From Neocallimastix lanati (nom. inval.) (Eukaryota; Neocallimastigomycota; Neocallimastigomycetes; Neocallimastigales; Neocallimastigaceae), in assembly GCA_016946835.1 (NCBI GenBank), contig JACVTC010000081.1, forward strand, positions 283,501 through 343,500: a DNA stretch of 60,000 nt. Reading direction: 5' to 3'. Under the pieces are notes generated by a model that saw only the letters and a program-made list of their open reading frames with translations, did no database searches and was not told where the DNA came from. Below, in pieces: positions 1 through 11,952 of the stretch. Each line of letters begins with the position of its first letter. Position 1 is the stretch's first letter. The position numbers and the translations under genes were made by a program.

Positions 1-745
1 TGCAATCTTATTTCCATATGTTTTGTTCTTGGATTAATCGATTGTATTTTCGCATTATAGATTGCAGCTTTATTGTCTATGTTGATTTCAATACAACTAA
101 TGTTGAATTTTAATTCCTTCAATAAGTTTATGTACCACATGCAATATTTGCTACATTCGCTAAGACTATAGTATTCAGCCTCAGCTGTGGAAGTGGATAC
201 GCAATGCTGTAGTTTTGAGCACCAACTAATAGGTGAATCTCCTATAGTAATTACGAATCCTGTAGTCGATCTTCTTGTTTTTGTGTCCCCAGAGTAGTCT
301 GCATCTACGAAAGCTTTGATATTGGAGTTTCTTGGTATGTTGATACCATAGTTTATTTTTTCCTTTAAATATTTTAATATTCATTTCAAATTTTCCCAAT
401 CTTCAAAATTGGGTTCTTTTAATTTTTATGCCGCTTTAAATACTGAATATAATATATCGGGTCTAGTACAGATACTTAGGTATAATAAGCTTCTAACAGC
501 GCTTCTATAAGTAGTTTCATTTATTTTCGTTTTTCTTAATTCTTCATTTTCAATTGGTATTATATTACGAATAGAAGTAGCACTTGGTAATCCATATTTG
601 GCAATTATATCTTTTGTGTATCTTTTTGATTTAAGAAATAACCACCTTTATACTTTACAAATTTTATTCCTATTATAAAATTGACTTTACTAATTTCTTT
701 TATTATGAATTTATTTTTTATCATTTTTTTGATTTGATTTACTTT
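1..745 (-). pseudogene. Ty1/copia pol 3' part (RT end and RNase H), copy A
   Basis: Read on the minus strand, this is the end of a copia-type reverse transcriptase followed by RNase H. Recognisable words are YGLPSAT, RSLLYLSICTRPDILYSVF and, further on, AFVDADYAGD and TSTAEAEYYSL. It matches the copy at 28205-28950. Several in-frame stops are shared with that copy, so it is dead and the damage predates the duplication. It joins gypsy integrase sequence in frame at about 745. The window edge truncates it. Confidence 0.85.
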
Positions 746-1964
746 AAGCTATAAATTTTCTGGGAGTTCTAGATGGTAGTTCATTCTTTCCCTCTTTTCA
801 ATGATTTTAAACGGTCCAAGACATTGAGAAGCTCATCTTTTAGAAGGTTCGTTAGAGAAGTAGTATCTTTTTAGATATACAAGATCATTGACTTTAAAAT
901 TTGGACCAATAGATTTGCTTTTATCCCCATATTTTTTAAAATCTTCTTTGGCTTTAGTTAAATGTTGGTGAAAAGCATCAAAACGAGCAGCCTAGTCTCT
1001 GGTAAGGACAGAAGCATTATCTTTAAGGAGAGTAGGAAGAGCATCAATAACAGAATTTGGATGAAATCCATAATTAGCAAAGAACGAAGTTCGATCAAGG
1101 GATATGTTTAAAGGAATTGTTACAGGCAAATTCACAAAAAGTGAGATAAAAACACCATTCACTTTAATCTGTAGAACAATAATATCTTATGTACTGTTCG
1201 ACTACCGAATTTGCTCTTTCGACTTGCACAATGGATTGTTGATGATTTGCTGTGGCAAGCCTTGGTTTTGCACGAATAGCAGAGCAAAGAGAAGTCCAGA
1301 ACTCAGAAGAGAATTGAGAACCAAAGTCAGATACAATGGTTTTGAGAAAATCATGATATCTGAAGACATTGAATAAAAGAAGTCTGGCTGTAATATCAGC
1401 AGATGAGACATCAGCTCAGGGAATCAAGTGGATCATTATGGTTAAATGATCTGATACGACCATAATACATGTGCAATTCTGCGAAGGTGGTAAACTTACT
1501 ATAAAATCAGCCCCAATTATTTCACAGGATTTTGTAGGAATAGGAAATGGTTGAATTTTATCATAGGGCTTATGTCTACGAAGTTTACTTTGGCAGCAAA
1601 TATCTCAAGAAGCGACGTAATCGCAAACGTCCTTTTTCATATTAGGCCATCAGTAATATCTTTGTAATTTCTCGAAGGTCCTATCTATCACTTGATGACC
1701 ACTAGTATGAGCGTCGTGAAATGATTTTAGAAGCCCGGCTTTTAAAACTGATGGAACAATAATTCCTTTTTGAAATTGTAGAACACTATCAACAAAACTG
1801 AATAAAGAACTTTTTAAATTATTCGACCGATCTTTGATCTTGGATAGCACTGATTTGCAGTATTTATCAGCTTTTTGGGCTTCAATTAAACTACTTATAT
1901 TATCAGAATTAGCGCAACAGAGAGCATTATCGCTAATAATAGATTAGACCACCACCGGAAGATC
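746..1964 (-). pseudogene. Ty3/gypsy integrase, copy A
   Basis: Minus-strand gypsy integrase. It has an N-terminal zinc-binding region (GH then KLQRYY and WPNMKKDV), the catalytic core around VSDFGSQFSSEFW, and a C-terminal part with NYGFHPNSVIDALP. Frameshifts and stops break it, mostly at the same places as in the copy at 27007-28204. The integrase follows RT directly, because the gypsy RNase H is missing in both copies. Confidence 0.85.
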
Positions 1965-1969
1965 CTTGA

Positions 1970-2541
1970 TGTAATAAATCTTAATGTTACTTAAGGTTGT
2001 TTTAAGGTTTTTTACATAAAAGGTTCTCGACACTAAAGTAATTCAAAATATGTTTTATTAAAATAAATTTTTTTATTAGTAAAAATGTAAATTATTATTC
2101 TATTAATTAATTATTGTAATATTTTAAATTACTTTAAAATTAATTAATAAAAGCACAAGTAAAAACATTTTATTATGAAATTTTACACCTATTTATAGTT
2201 TTTCAGGAAAATTAATTATTTTAAGTTATCAGTTGTTATTAGTAATTATTAGAAATAAAAGAAAATTAAAGAAAATTAAAGAAAACAAGTTTTCTTTCTA
2301 GAAAATTAATCTTAGATAAAAAATGATAAAAAAATTAATAAAATAGATTTTTCTAGTTTTATCGGTTCAATTGTTTAACCGATAAACACTAGTAATTTCT
2401 TTAATATTCTAGTAATAATAAATAAAAAGTTATTAAAATTTGGAAAGAGTGAGTGTCAAACCCTAAGGGTTCAGCCCGATGGTTGTGGTAACTTACCATT
2501 GAACCATGATTACTAATTTGCTAGTTATGAGTTTCGTTACA
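1970..2541 (-). mobile_element. Solo LTR (gypsy type) with 5-bp target duplication
   Basis: A 572-bp block starts TGTAATAAATC and ends GTTTCGTTACA on the plus strand. It is flanked on both sides by CTTGA (1965-1969 and 2542-2546). The copy B sequence at about 26985 is the empty site, with RT running straight into GATCTTCCGG. TG...CA ends, a 5-bp duplication and no internal coding sequence define a solo LTR left after recombination. Reading TGTAACGAAAC as the start makes the LTR minus-oriented. Confidence 0.9.
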
Positions 2542-2546
2542 CTTGA

Positions 2547-3400
2547 TATTTTTTGGAGTAGGCCATTCCAAAACAGATTTCACCTTGTTCTTATCCATTG
2601 TTAGGTCATTTATAGAAACAATGAAACCAAGAAAAGTGGTTTCCTTAACATGGAATTCGCACTTTTCAAGTTTAACAAACAAGCTATTTTTAATAAGAAG
2701 CTGCAATACGATACTTACATGTTGAATATGTTCTTCTTTATTTTTTTTTGAATAAATAATAATATCATCTAAGTAAGCCTGTACATATATTCCAATGGTT
2801 TCATCTAAGACATCCTGAATAAATCGTTGGAAGACTGAAGGTGCATTTCTATGACCAAGCGGCATGACTAAGTATTCAAAGTGACCGAGGGGTGTTCTGG
2901 ATGCTGTTAAATATTTATGACCTTCCTTGACTCGAACTAAATTGTAAGCTAATCGAAGGTTTAAACGAGTTAAAATTTGTTGCATCTTTAAAGAATTCAA
3001 TTAAATCACTAATTCTAGGGATTGGATAGCTATTGCGGATTGTAATATCATTCAATCTTCTATAGTCCACACAAAGCCTTAAGGTTCCGTCACCCTTTTT
3101 AACAAATAATACGGGAGCACCGGCTGGAGACCTGGATTTCCGAATAAAGTGTTTTCTCAAATTATCTTTAATGTATTTCCTTAAAGCTTCGAGTTCTTTA
3201 ATTGTTAATGAATAAGTGGGACCAAAATAGAGTTTTCCTCCAGGAATAAGTTCTATAGCAATATCATAATCCCTATGCAGAGGTAGTTTCTCGGCTTCTT
3301 TCTTCTCAAAAACAATTTCAACCGGTTTGTTCGATGAGCTGAATGTAGATTTTGTTTCTAGCGATGGCCAGGATTCAAAAAATTTTATTAATAAGGTGTT
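2547..3400 (-). pseudogene. Ty3/gypsy reverse transcriptase, copy A
   Basis: The minus-strand RT core has the words [40 protein letters not shown] and the catalytic YLDDIIIYS, and ends at WPTPKNIK. One frameshift near 3000 separates the first third from the rest, and copy B has the same shift. The catalytic half is a single open stretch of 159 codons here, whereas copy B carries an extra frameshift just after YLDD. Upstream of the RT, about 3160-3400 encodes the usual pre-RT linker. Confidence 0.9.
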
Positions 3401-3700
3401 TGAAATAAAATAATTAAGACTTTCCTTAATTGTTTAATTATATAATTTATTCTGAAACAATTAAAAAATTTTCAATTTTCCTTTATGATTAACTTTTCTA
3501 CCTTAATAATGTAATGATTTTAATTTAACTAATTATTTTATTTATACTTTATTTATTTACAAATAATATTTATTTATATATTAATTTATTTATTCATTTA
3601 TATCTTTATTAGTAAATTTATTTATTTATTAATATGTCTATTCATTTATTTTATATTTAATTTTATTTTATAAAATTTATCTATTTAATAAAATTTTCAT

Positions 3701-4064
3701 TCATCTATTATATATAAGTCCCATTTCTTGAGAAACGGCATTAAATATATGTTTAGGTTTTATATCCATAGGAATTGAATTTTTCTTAATTTCTTCCTTA
3801 ATTTTATGCTTTGCTACTGATATAGACACATCAATTTCTTTTTCGAGATGGTTAATGTAAACTTTCATATTTTAAAACCTCCTTTTTATCATTTAAAATA
3901 ATTAAAGATTTACATTTATTTAAAGTCTTATATTCAGTGCATCTATAGATTTTTGATTTATCTTTCCTTTGAAATGAAAAATTAAATTTGTGTTTTTTAT
4001 TAATAATAAATTGTTCATTTCCTCGATTTGTTTCACTTATTTCAATTTCTATACTGTCTTCCAT
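3701..4064 (-). pseudogene. FLYWCH-type zinc-finger protein fragment, frameshifted
   Basis: The minus-strand frame starts at 4064. It has the pattern of a FLYWCH finger: an aromatic basic stretch (KHKFNFSFQRKDKSKIYRC), a second Cys about 10 residues on (NKCKSLIILND), then His. One extra T at about 3853 shifts the frame exactly at the expected His-x-His. The other frame continues with that His and about 50 more residues to a stop at 3701. In gut fungi such fingers often accompany MULE-type transposase-like proteins (family knowledge). No transposase domain is visible here, and copy B has no counterpart. Confidence 0.6.
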
Positions 4065-4069
4065 TAATA

Positions 4070-6387
4070 ATTAAAATTTTTCAATAAAATATTTTAATAA
4101 ATATTTGAAACTTTTTTTTTTTTAATATTTAAAATAATAAACCTTTTTTTAATTAATTATATAATTATTTAAATAATTATTTAATTATTAATTATTTATT
4201 ATTTCTTTATTTACTATTTTATTTATTTTTATTTTTATTTTTTATTTTTTATTTTATTTTATTTTTTTTATTTTTTAATGCTTAAAAAATAAATTCTTAT
4301 TTATTTTTATTTTATTTTTTAATGTTTAAATAAGAAGTTTTCTTATTTCTTATTTTTTTTTTTTTTTTAATTTTTAAGCATTAAAAAATAAAATGTTTAT
4401 TTATTTTTATTTTATTTTTTAAGCATTAAAAAATAAAATGTTTATTTATTTTTATTTTATTTTTCAATGTTTAAAAAAAAAGTTTTATTATTTCTTATTT
4501 TTATTTTATTTTTTATTTTATTTTTCAATGTTAAATAGAAATACCTAACCTAATTATTATTTATTGAAGTATTGTATTTCGCCAAAAGTTGAATTTCGTC
4601 CATTTGAATTTCGCCAAATTCTTGGTGGCTTATAAATTTTCGTCATAAAATATCACCACATTTATTATTCACGCCATATTGTGAATATATGGCTTTTTAA
4701 AAATTGTAGAAAAAAGCCACAAAATTATGATACATTAGATATACGCCCCACGTAAGATTACGTGTTTGAAAATTTTTGAGAATTGCTATTTTATTTAATT
4801 AATTAATTAATTATTATTCATTAAATTTTTAATAAAATTAAGTGGCTTAAAATTATAAATATTTAAGCCATACAACAAAATACAAATTTATGTAATAAAA
4901 ATTTTCGAAATGCACACACCTCCATCGCAAAATGCACGATTGTGAAATATACAATTGTGACACGTACTAAATTCGAAATTTTCCACATTTTATCTAACCC
5001 TAAACTAATCTAATCTTTTAGAAGAGTTATTGTAATAATCATACAAAGTACTATCACTTAATATGATTATTAACTTCAACTCAACTACTAATTCATTAAG
5101 TAGAGAAAATAAGATAGAATAAAATTTTACCTTCATTGAATTTATTATAAAAGTAATTATCATAATAACGTTAATCAAGTGTGATTAAATGTTTTGTTTG
5201 AATTTAATTGTAAAATATGTTTTATTAAAAATTCTTTTATTATTTTATTAAAGTTAAAAATATAAATCATTATTATTATAATTATGATTTCCAGTTAACG
5301 AAAAACAGTTTTTAAATAAAATTAACAGTAATAAATTATAAATTAAGTAATAATTGAATTAATAATAAAATAATTTTTATTTAATTTTATTTTGTTAAAA
5401 AAATTTTTTTAAAATAAAAAAATTTCATTTCAATTAAAATATTATTAATAAAAGTAAAATTTTATAAAATATTGAAATAAAATATTTAAGATGTAGAACT
5501 AACTGATTCTATTAGGTATTAAAAGATTAATTATTAGATATTAAAATTATTATTGCTTATAAATAATTAAATATTTGAAAAATTATCTTATATTTTGATA
5601 TATATATTACAAAGTAAATAATAACTTATTATTTAATAAAATTTTTTAATACCTAATTTTCAAATTTAAAATATATATATAAAAAACAGAAAAACTAAAC
5701 CATTAAATAAATATATTAACAATAAATATTAATGAAAATTTGAAAAATTAAATTATTAAATGAATTTTTTATTATATATAATAAATTTACTTTTATTATA
5801 TATTTATATATGTATGTTATAAATTAAAAGATAATCTATTAATTATTAAAAATAAATTATTTGCCACTTAACTTTTAAAACTACAATTTATAATGTATTT
5901 TGGAAAAAAAAATTATTTAAATAATTATTTAATTATTTAAATAATTCACTTTTTTTATATTTATATACATATAATATGAATAAAAAAATAATAAACTCAT
6001 AAATAACTCACGGTTCGAATATCCCTTCTTGGGAGAAGTTTTATTTATGTAATTTATTTTATATAGATTTTATATATTTATTATTTAAAAGTAATTATAA
6101 TTCATTTAATTCATGTATTCAATTGATAATTTGAAAATATAAAGAAATAATAAGTAAATTGACATAAAACGTTGTAAAGAATAATTATAAAGAATTATAT
6201 ATATAAAATTAAACTTTCGATTTTCCAAAAAATAAATTAATAATCAAAGTATATATATATATATTTTAATGTAATATAATATTGCATAAAAATAATTTTA
6301 TATATATATGGATAATACAAATTGGGAAAATAATTTATTAATAATTAAAGTTTATTTATTATTTTTTTTTTTAAAAAATATTTGTGT

Positions 6388-6428
<41 letters not shown>

Positions 6429-8860
6429 ATAATTTAAATAAAAATAAAATTTAAATTTTAATGAAAAATAAATTTTTTTTATTTTTTTAATTAAACATTA
6501 ATTAATAAAGTTTTTTATAATACATAAAAAAAAAAAATATAATTAATTTTTAATAATTAAAATTTTTAAAATAGTAATCAAATCACTAAGAATTTATATT
6601 TTAATAAAAAAGCAATAAATATAAATAAATTAAATAAAATAAAATATTATTTGTTTTTCTATGATTAATATTTTAGAATTTTCTTTAAATTTTATATCTG
6701 TTTTCTAATTATTAATATTTATTACTAATAACATTGATGAAGTTCATTGAAAATGAGTGTTTATCTAAATATTAATCATTAAATATTTAAAATATAATTA
6801 TATAAACTGTAATGATAAATAAATTAAATGATATATTATTTATTATTTTGTCATTTTTATTTCAAGAGTTATTAACTTTTATATTTCATGTTGATTTTTA
6901 TTATTACTATTATTATTATTAATTAATAATGAAATTTTTATGAAAGTCATTTAGGATGTAAAATTTTTTTAATTATTAATCACTCTACATTTATAATTTA
7001 TTTTAATAAACTGTAATATCAATTTTACCAATAAAAAAAAAATTAATTTTTTTATATTATTTAAAAAATTTAATTTTATTTAATTTTGTACTTTAAAAAA
7101 TTTAAATTAAATAACTAAAATAAATATTAATATTATAAAATTTTTTGAAAATTTTTATTACTGATATTAAATATTTATATGAAAATATTTTTTTTTCAAA
7201 ATATTTTTTATATTTTAAATTTTATTTTTTATTAATTATGAATTTGTAATTGTTATTACTAATAATTATTGAAATAAATATATTCACATAATGTATTTTC
7301 ATTAATGATCATATCTTCAGCTGATATTATTGCTAAAGCTTTATCTCAAAAAAGCAAATGAAGAATTTAATTTTTTATAATGTATTTCTTAACTTACTTT
7401 ATCATCAGAATCGATTATCTACTATAATTTTTTTTATATGTATATATCTTTTCATATAATGAAGCAAAAAAAAAATTAAATAAAATAGTTGTTTAAACTT
7501 CGGCATAATAAATTTTATTTAATTTTTGTGTAACAAACAATAAAAATAAGAAAAATTTTTTTTTCTCTTTATACTTAAAATAAAAAAATTTTTACTATTT
7601 TATACTATATAAAATGGATAATATTCAAATTCAAAGTATATTTTATAATAAATAAAAATTTTCTATTTTATTTAAAAGCCATTTTTAATAAATTTTAATA
7701 AAAATAAGATTATTATTGCTGATAATATAAATATTCAATAAGATTAATTAATTTTTATAAAGAATAAATATATATAACTTTTTTTTTTTTTTTTAAAAAA
7801 AAATAATTATATCATAATGTTCTATAAATTTAATTATTGAAAAATATTAACAGAAAATAAATATATTTTCATAAAAAAATTATTATTTTAACTATTTATA
7901 GATCATTCTATTTTTTTATTTATTTTAAATAGTAAATTTAAAAATTATTTTGAAACTTTTGTAAATAAAATATAATAAATAACCTAAATAATTAATTTTT
8001 AATGATCAAATTATAAAACTTTATTAAAAATTCAATAGTAAGCTTTCGCTTTGTTAAATATTAACATAAACATTTAATATCATAAAAGCTAGAAATAATT
8101 TAATTTAAATGATGAAATTTTTATAAAATTTTTATTAAATTTTCTTAATAATTTTATATTATTATATACATTTATTTTTTAATAAATATCAATTTTTTTT
8201 TTTTTTTAATTCATTTTTTAACAAAATAAAAAAAAAATTTAACTATTATAAATTATATAATTTAAAAATAAATAAATAAAAGATATGTAAATAAATAAAA
8301 ATTAAATAAATGAATAATAATTATAATTAAAAAATAAATATTAATATATTAATATTAATATAATAAATATTTTTAAATAAATAATAATGATTGTAAATAA
8401 ATTGGAAATAAAATACAAAATTAAGAAATATATAAATGTTTTTATTTATTAATTATTGATATTATTTATTTATTTATTTATTTTAATTAAAAAAATAAAA
8501 ATATAATAATATTAAAATCTCTACATTAAAAAAAGTTGTTTATATAAGTTAATATATATATATATATTATTTATAGATTAATCATTGTTTAAATATTAAA
8601 CATTAATTATTTTTCTTGATTTATATTAGATTTTCCACAATAATTAAGATGAAATAAATTTTGTAAAATTAAGATATTTTTAAATTAAAAAAAAATATTA
8701 TTTAATTCATATTTTATTTTTATTATTTTTGTTATTATTCAAGCTACTATTATAATTTTTTTTCTTTTATTACTATATATTATATATCATATTTAATAAA
8801 TAAATATTTATAATATAAATAGTTTTTCTCATATATAAGAAATAAATAGTTTATAAATAA
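4070..8860. other. A/T-rich non-coding DNA of copy A
   Basis: No convincing gene was found. The stretch holds A, T and AT runs, including an A run at about 6391-6426. At 4560-4960 there is a patch richer in G/C with CGCC, GTGGC and GCCAC words and the repeat end CGCAAAATGCACG (about 4926-4938), which belongs to the inverted-repeat element seen intact in copy B. From about 4960 on, the order of short landmarks mirrors copy B (22000-25190) and copy C (33400-36630). Confidence 0.7.
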
Positions 8861-8919
8861 ATAATTATATGAATAAATTTATAGAACAAATAGAACAAAT
8901 GTATAGAATATTCAAAAAA

Positions 8920-8955
<36 letters not shown>

Positions 8956-9907
8956 TATAATAATAAAGAATATTATAATATTATATTTAAATATATGCAT
9001 TTATTTGAACAAGATGAAATTTTTTTTTTTAAAGCCGCATTAATTTCCAACTTTAACTTTATGAATATTTTTTTATAAAGAAAAAAAAATTTTAATAAAA
9101 TAAATAAATATTATTTGTCCAATTAGAACATAATAATATTTTAAATTATGATCTTCTATTATGATCTTCTACTTCAAAGGCATTGTTTAAATATTAAATA
9201 TTCATAATTTTTAATTGATTTATTTTAGTTATTCCACAATAATTAAGATAAAGAAAATTTTTAGCGTTGATGCTCCTTAAAGGGATTAAAATGTATTACA
9301 GTTTAAATACTAAAATAATATAATAATTAAATATTATATTAGTAGGTTTAAAATTTTTAGGGTTTGAAACTATTAAATAATGAAGATTATTACTAAATTT
9401 GTAAGTAAATTTAAATATTTATATATTTATTTGTGTTTATTTTAATTTTTATTTTAAAAAAAAAAAAAAAAAAAGACATATATTATTATATATCATATTT
9501 AATTAATAAATAAATATTTATAATCTAAATCGTTTTTCTTATATATAAGAAATAAATAGTTTATATATAATTGAATTATTTATAAATTATATATAAAATT
9601 TATTATAACTGTTTAAGGTTTGAAACATTTTACAATATATAATATAATTACTAAACACTTTTTTTAGTTTCTATTTTTTCTTTAATTTTTCAAAAAAAAA
9701 AAAAAAAAAAAAATCGGTAGATTAGAATTTTCTATTAAAATAATGAAATAATACCAATATAAAAAATTATATTTCTATTTTTTAATGATAATTGTTAAAG
9801 TATGAAAAAAAAGTATAAAAACAATTAATTTTTCTTCAAATATTTTTAGAAAATCAAAAAATATAATCAAAGTAATTAAATATTACATATAAATTAATTA
9901 TTTAAAA

Positions 9908-9940
9908 AAAAAAAAAAAAAGAAAAAGAAAAAGAAAAACA
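9908..9940 (+). promoter_or_regulatory. Purine-only leader before transglutaminase gene A
   Basis: A run of A followed by three GAAAAA units sits directly upstream of the start codon. The same all-purine leader precedes copies B (17101 onward, minus strand) and C (31647 onward, with fewer G interruptions). Being kept in all three copies, it probably marks the 5' untranslated region. No TATA element can be distinguished in the surrounding A/T-rich DNA. Confidence 0.4.
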
Positions 9941-11002
9941 ATGAAAAGTTTTATAATCTTAAATTTAATTGTATTAGTACAATTATTCTTAACCGTTCAT
10001 TCTAAAGCCGTCGCCGATGAAAGTAATGAAATAAATATAATTCCAGAAACTTTCGTTACTTTAGATAAATATAAGAATGTAACCGTTTGGAGAAATGATG
10101 GTAATGCTAACAAGAATCTTCAACCTCTCGTTCTTGATTCTGAAAAACTTACTAAAAATATTTCTTCCAATAAGATTGATAACCCATCTGCTGTCTATTA
10201 CAAGAATCAACTCAACAAATTCGAATTGTCTATTTATAATGCTTTGGAAAAGATCTGTAATCAAAAGCAAGTTAAGTATTTAGCTGTTACCATTACCAAG
10301 TTAGAAAAGTTTAAAGTCGAAAAATCTAAATATGATAAACTTGTTGGTAGAGCTGTTGGTGCTTTCATGAGAGATAATCAAGAATACTGGTGGATTCATT
10401 CTTATGAAAAGAGTGGTTCAGTTGCCAATGGATATGTCAGTAAAGTAACCGTTAAAATTGTTTCTGAATATACAATTGCCGAAATTAACAAGTATAATTC
10501 TAAAATTTTATCTACTGCTAAATCTATCGCTGAACAAGCTAACAAAGAAAAAACTTTATACAAAAAGTTATTATATATTCACGATTACTTAGTCAAAAGT
10601 ATTACTTACACTGAAGGTGAAGGTTCTGTTTACCATAATCTTTATGGTGCTCTTATCAACAAGAAATGTGTTTGTGGTGCTTATGGTGAAGCTTTCGCTG
10701 TCATTTCTAGATTAGTTGATGGTTATGTTATTGGAGTTAACAGTTACGTCCATGGATGGGATTATGCTAAAATTGGAAATAAATGGTATGCTGTCGATGC
10801 TACTTGGGATGATCTCGATGATGGAAAAAAACCAAGACATAACTATTTCTTAGTTGGTACTAATACCGTTGTTGCTGATGATGGTCACAGATACAAGGAT
10901 GAAACTGAAGTTAGAACAATAGCTGATTTCATTGAAGTTGGAGATGCTACTGGATTTAGTTTCCCAACTCTTTCTAAAGAAAAATATGTTGATAAAAATT
11001 AA
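9941..11002 (+). CDS. Secreted transglutaminase-fold protein, copy A
   Basis: 353 residues without introns. Residues 1-21 form a signal peptide (a Lys, then a hydrophobic stretch ending near VHS-KA), so the product should be secreted. The C-terminal half is a transglutaminase-like papain-fold core: IHDYLVKSITYT (about 213-224), a Cys motif VCGAYGEAF with catalytic Cys245, HGWDY with His271, and WYAVDATWDD with Asp286. The Cys-His-Asp triad is complete. Residues 25-200 are Lys/Asn-rich and unrecognised. The family includes cross-linking enzymes, peptidases and peptide N-glycanases, so the reaction is not known. The core resembles bacterial secreted transglutaminase-like proteins, which suggests but does not prove transfer from gut bacteria. 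It differs from copies B and C by one residue (Val84 here, Ile there). Both flanks are A/T-rich with a minisatellite just downstream. Confidence 0.9.
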   Translation: MKSFIILNLIVLVQLFLTVHSKAVADESNEINIIPETFVTLDKYKNVTVWRNDGNANKNLQPLVLDSEKLTKNISSNKIDNPSAVYYKNQLNKFELSIYNALEKICNQKQVKYLAVTITKLEKFKVEKSKYDKLVGRAVGAFMRDNQEYWWIHSYEKSGSVANGYVSKVTVKIVSEYTIAEINKYNSKILSTAKSIAEQANKEKTLYKKLLYIHDYLVKSITYTEGEGSVYHNLYGALINKKCVCGAYGEAFAVISRLVDGYVIGVNSYVHGWDYAKIGNKWYAVDATWDDLDDGKKPRHNYFLVGTNTVVADDGHRYKDETEVRTIADFIEVGDATGFSFPTLSKEKYVDKN

Positions 11003-11180
11003 ATAAGCTTAAATAATAAAAATAAATAAAAATAAGAAAATTAGTATTTTTATTATAAAAATTATTTATTTAATAAAATTTATTAATGAAGCCATCTATT
11101 TATAACTTTTTATAAAAATTTTATTAAATTAAAAATTTAGAAAATGAAATATTAAATAATATAAATATAAAAAAAAATAA

Positions 11181-11478
11181 ATAATATTAGAAAATAAAAA
11201 ATATTAGAAAATACAAAATATTAGAAAATATAAAATATTAGAAAATACAAAATATTAGAAAATAAGAAATATTAGAAAATAAAAAATATTAGAAAAAAAA
11301 TATTAGAAAAAAAATATTAGAAAAAAAATATTAGAAAAAAAATATTAGAAAATAAAAAATATTAGAAAATAAGAAATATTAGAAAATAAGAAATATTAGA
11401 AAATAAAAAATATTAGAAAATAAAAAATATTAAAGAATAAAAAATATTAGAAAATAAAAAATATTAAAGAATAAAAAT
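11181..11478 (+). repeat. Minisatellite after transglutaminase gene A
   Basis: About 18 imperfect copies of a 13-17 bp unit built on AATATTAGAAAATA lie about 180 bp after the stop codon. Matching arrays follow copies B and C with fewer units. The array lies in the likely 3' untranslated or downstream region. Confidence 0.85.
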
Positions 11479-11952
11479 GCTAAAATATGAAAATTTAAAA
11501 TAAAACATTAAAAGGTGAAATAAAATTTGTAATATCGAGATTATTTTTAAATAAATTAAATAATAAAATAAAATCTCTATAAATAATAATAAAATTAAAA
11601 TAAAAAAATTTCTGAATAAAAAAATATTTATATAATTATTATATTTTTTTTATTAATTTTTTATAGAAAGGTAATAAAAGAACTAAAATAAAATAATGTT
11701 TATTTAATTATTTATTATTTTTTATTTTTTATTTTTTTTTTTTTTTTTTTTTGATTAAAATTTTAATTTTTTATTTTTCTATTAATAATTATTTTACTAT
11801 TTTTTTATTTTGAATAAAAATTATAATTTAAAATCGTAAAAATATTAAAAAAAATAATTAAGTCATAAAATATATATATATATATATATAAAAGGCATGT
11901 AGTAAACAAATAATTATGTGATATAAATTTTAAAAAATATAAAATATTTAAA

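Larger units (their letters stand above)
1..11952 (-). repeat. Segmental copy A (inverted arm)
   Basis: This arm is the reverse complement of copy B: position 1 pairs with about 28950 and position 11952 with about 15107. It holds the chimeric retroelement, a long A/T-rich stretch and the first transglutaminase-fold gene. It lacks the protease block found in B. It has its own solo LTR (1970-2541) and a FLYWCH fragment (3701-4064). The left end is cut by the window, so its full length is unknown. Pairing was seen by aligning landmark words by eye, and percent identity was not computed. Confidence 0.9.

Noticed and set aside
6005-6040. Possible tRNA 3' half around GGTTCGAAT
   Set aside because: The T stem does not pair, and no D arm or anticodon arm lies upstream.
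8869-9078. Short plus-strand open frame full of Lys, Tyr and Ile
   Set aside because: It is created by A runs and AT repeats. The equivalent in copy B (18003-18185) changes length and frame with the run, so it is not conserved as a protein.
10061-10283. Open frames overlapping the transglutaminase gene on other frames
   Set aside because: They recur in all three copies only because the real gene does; they lack motifs and composition of their own.
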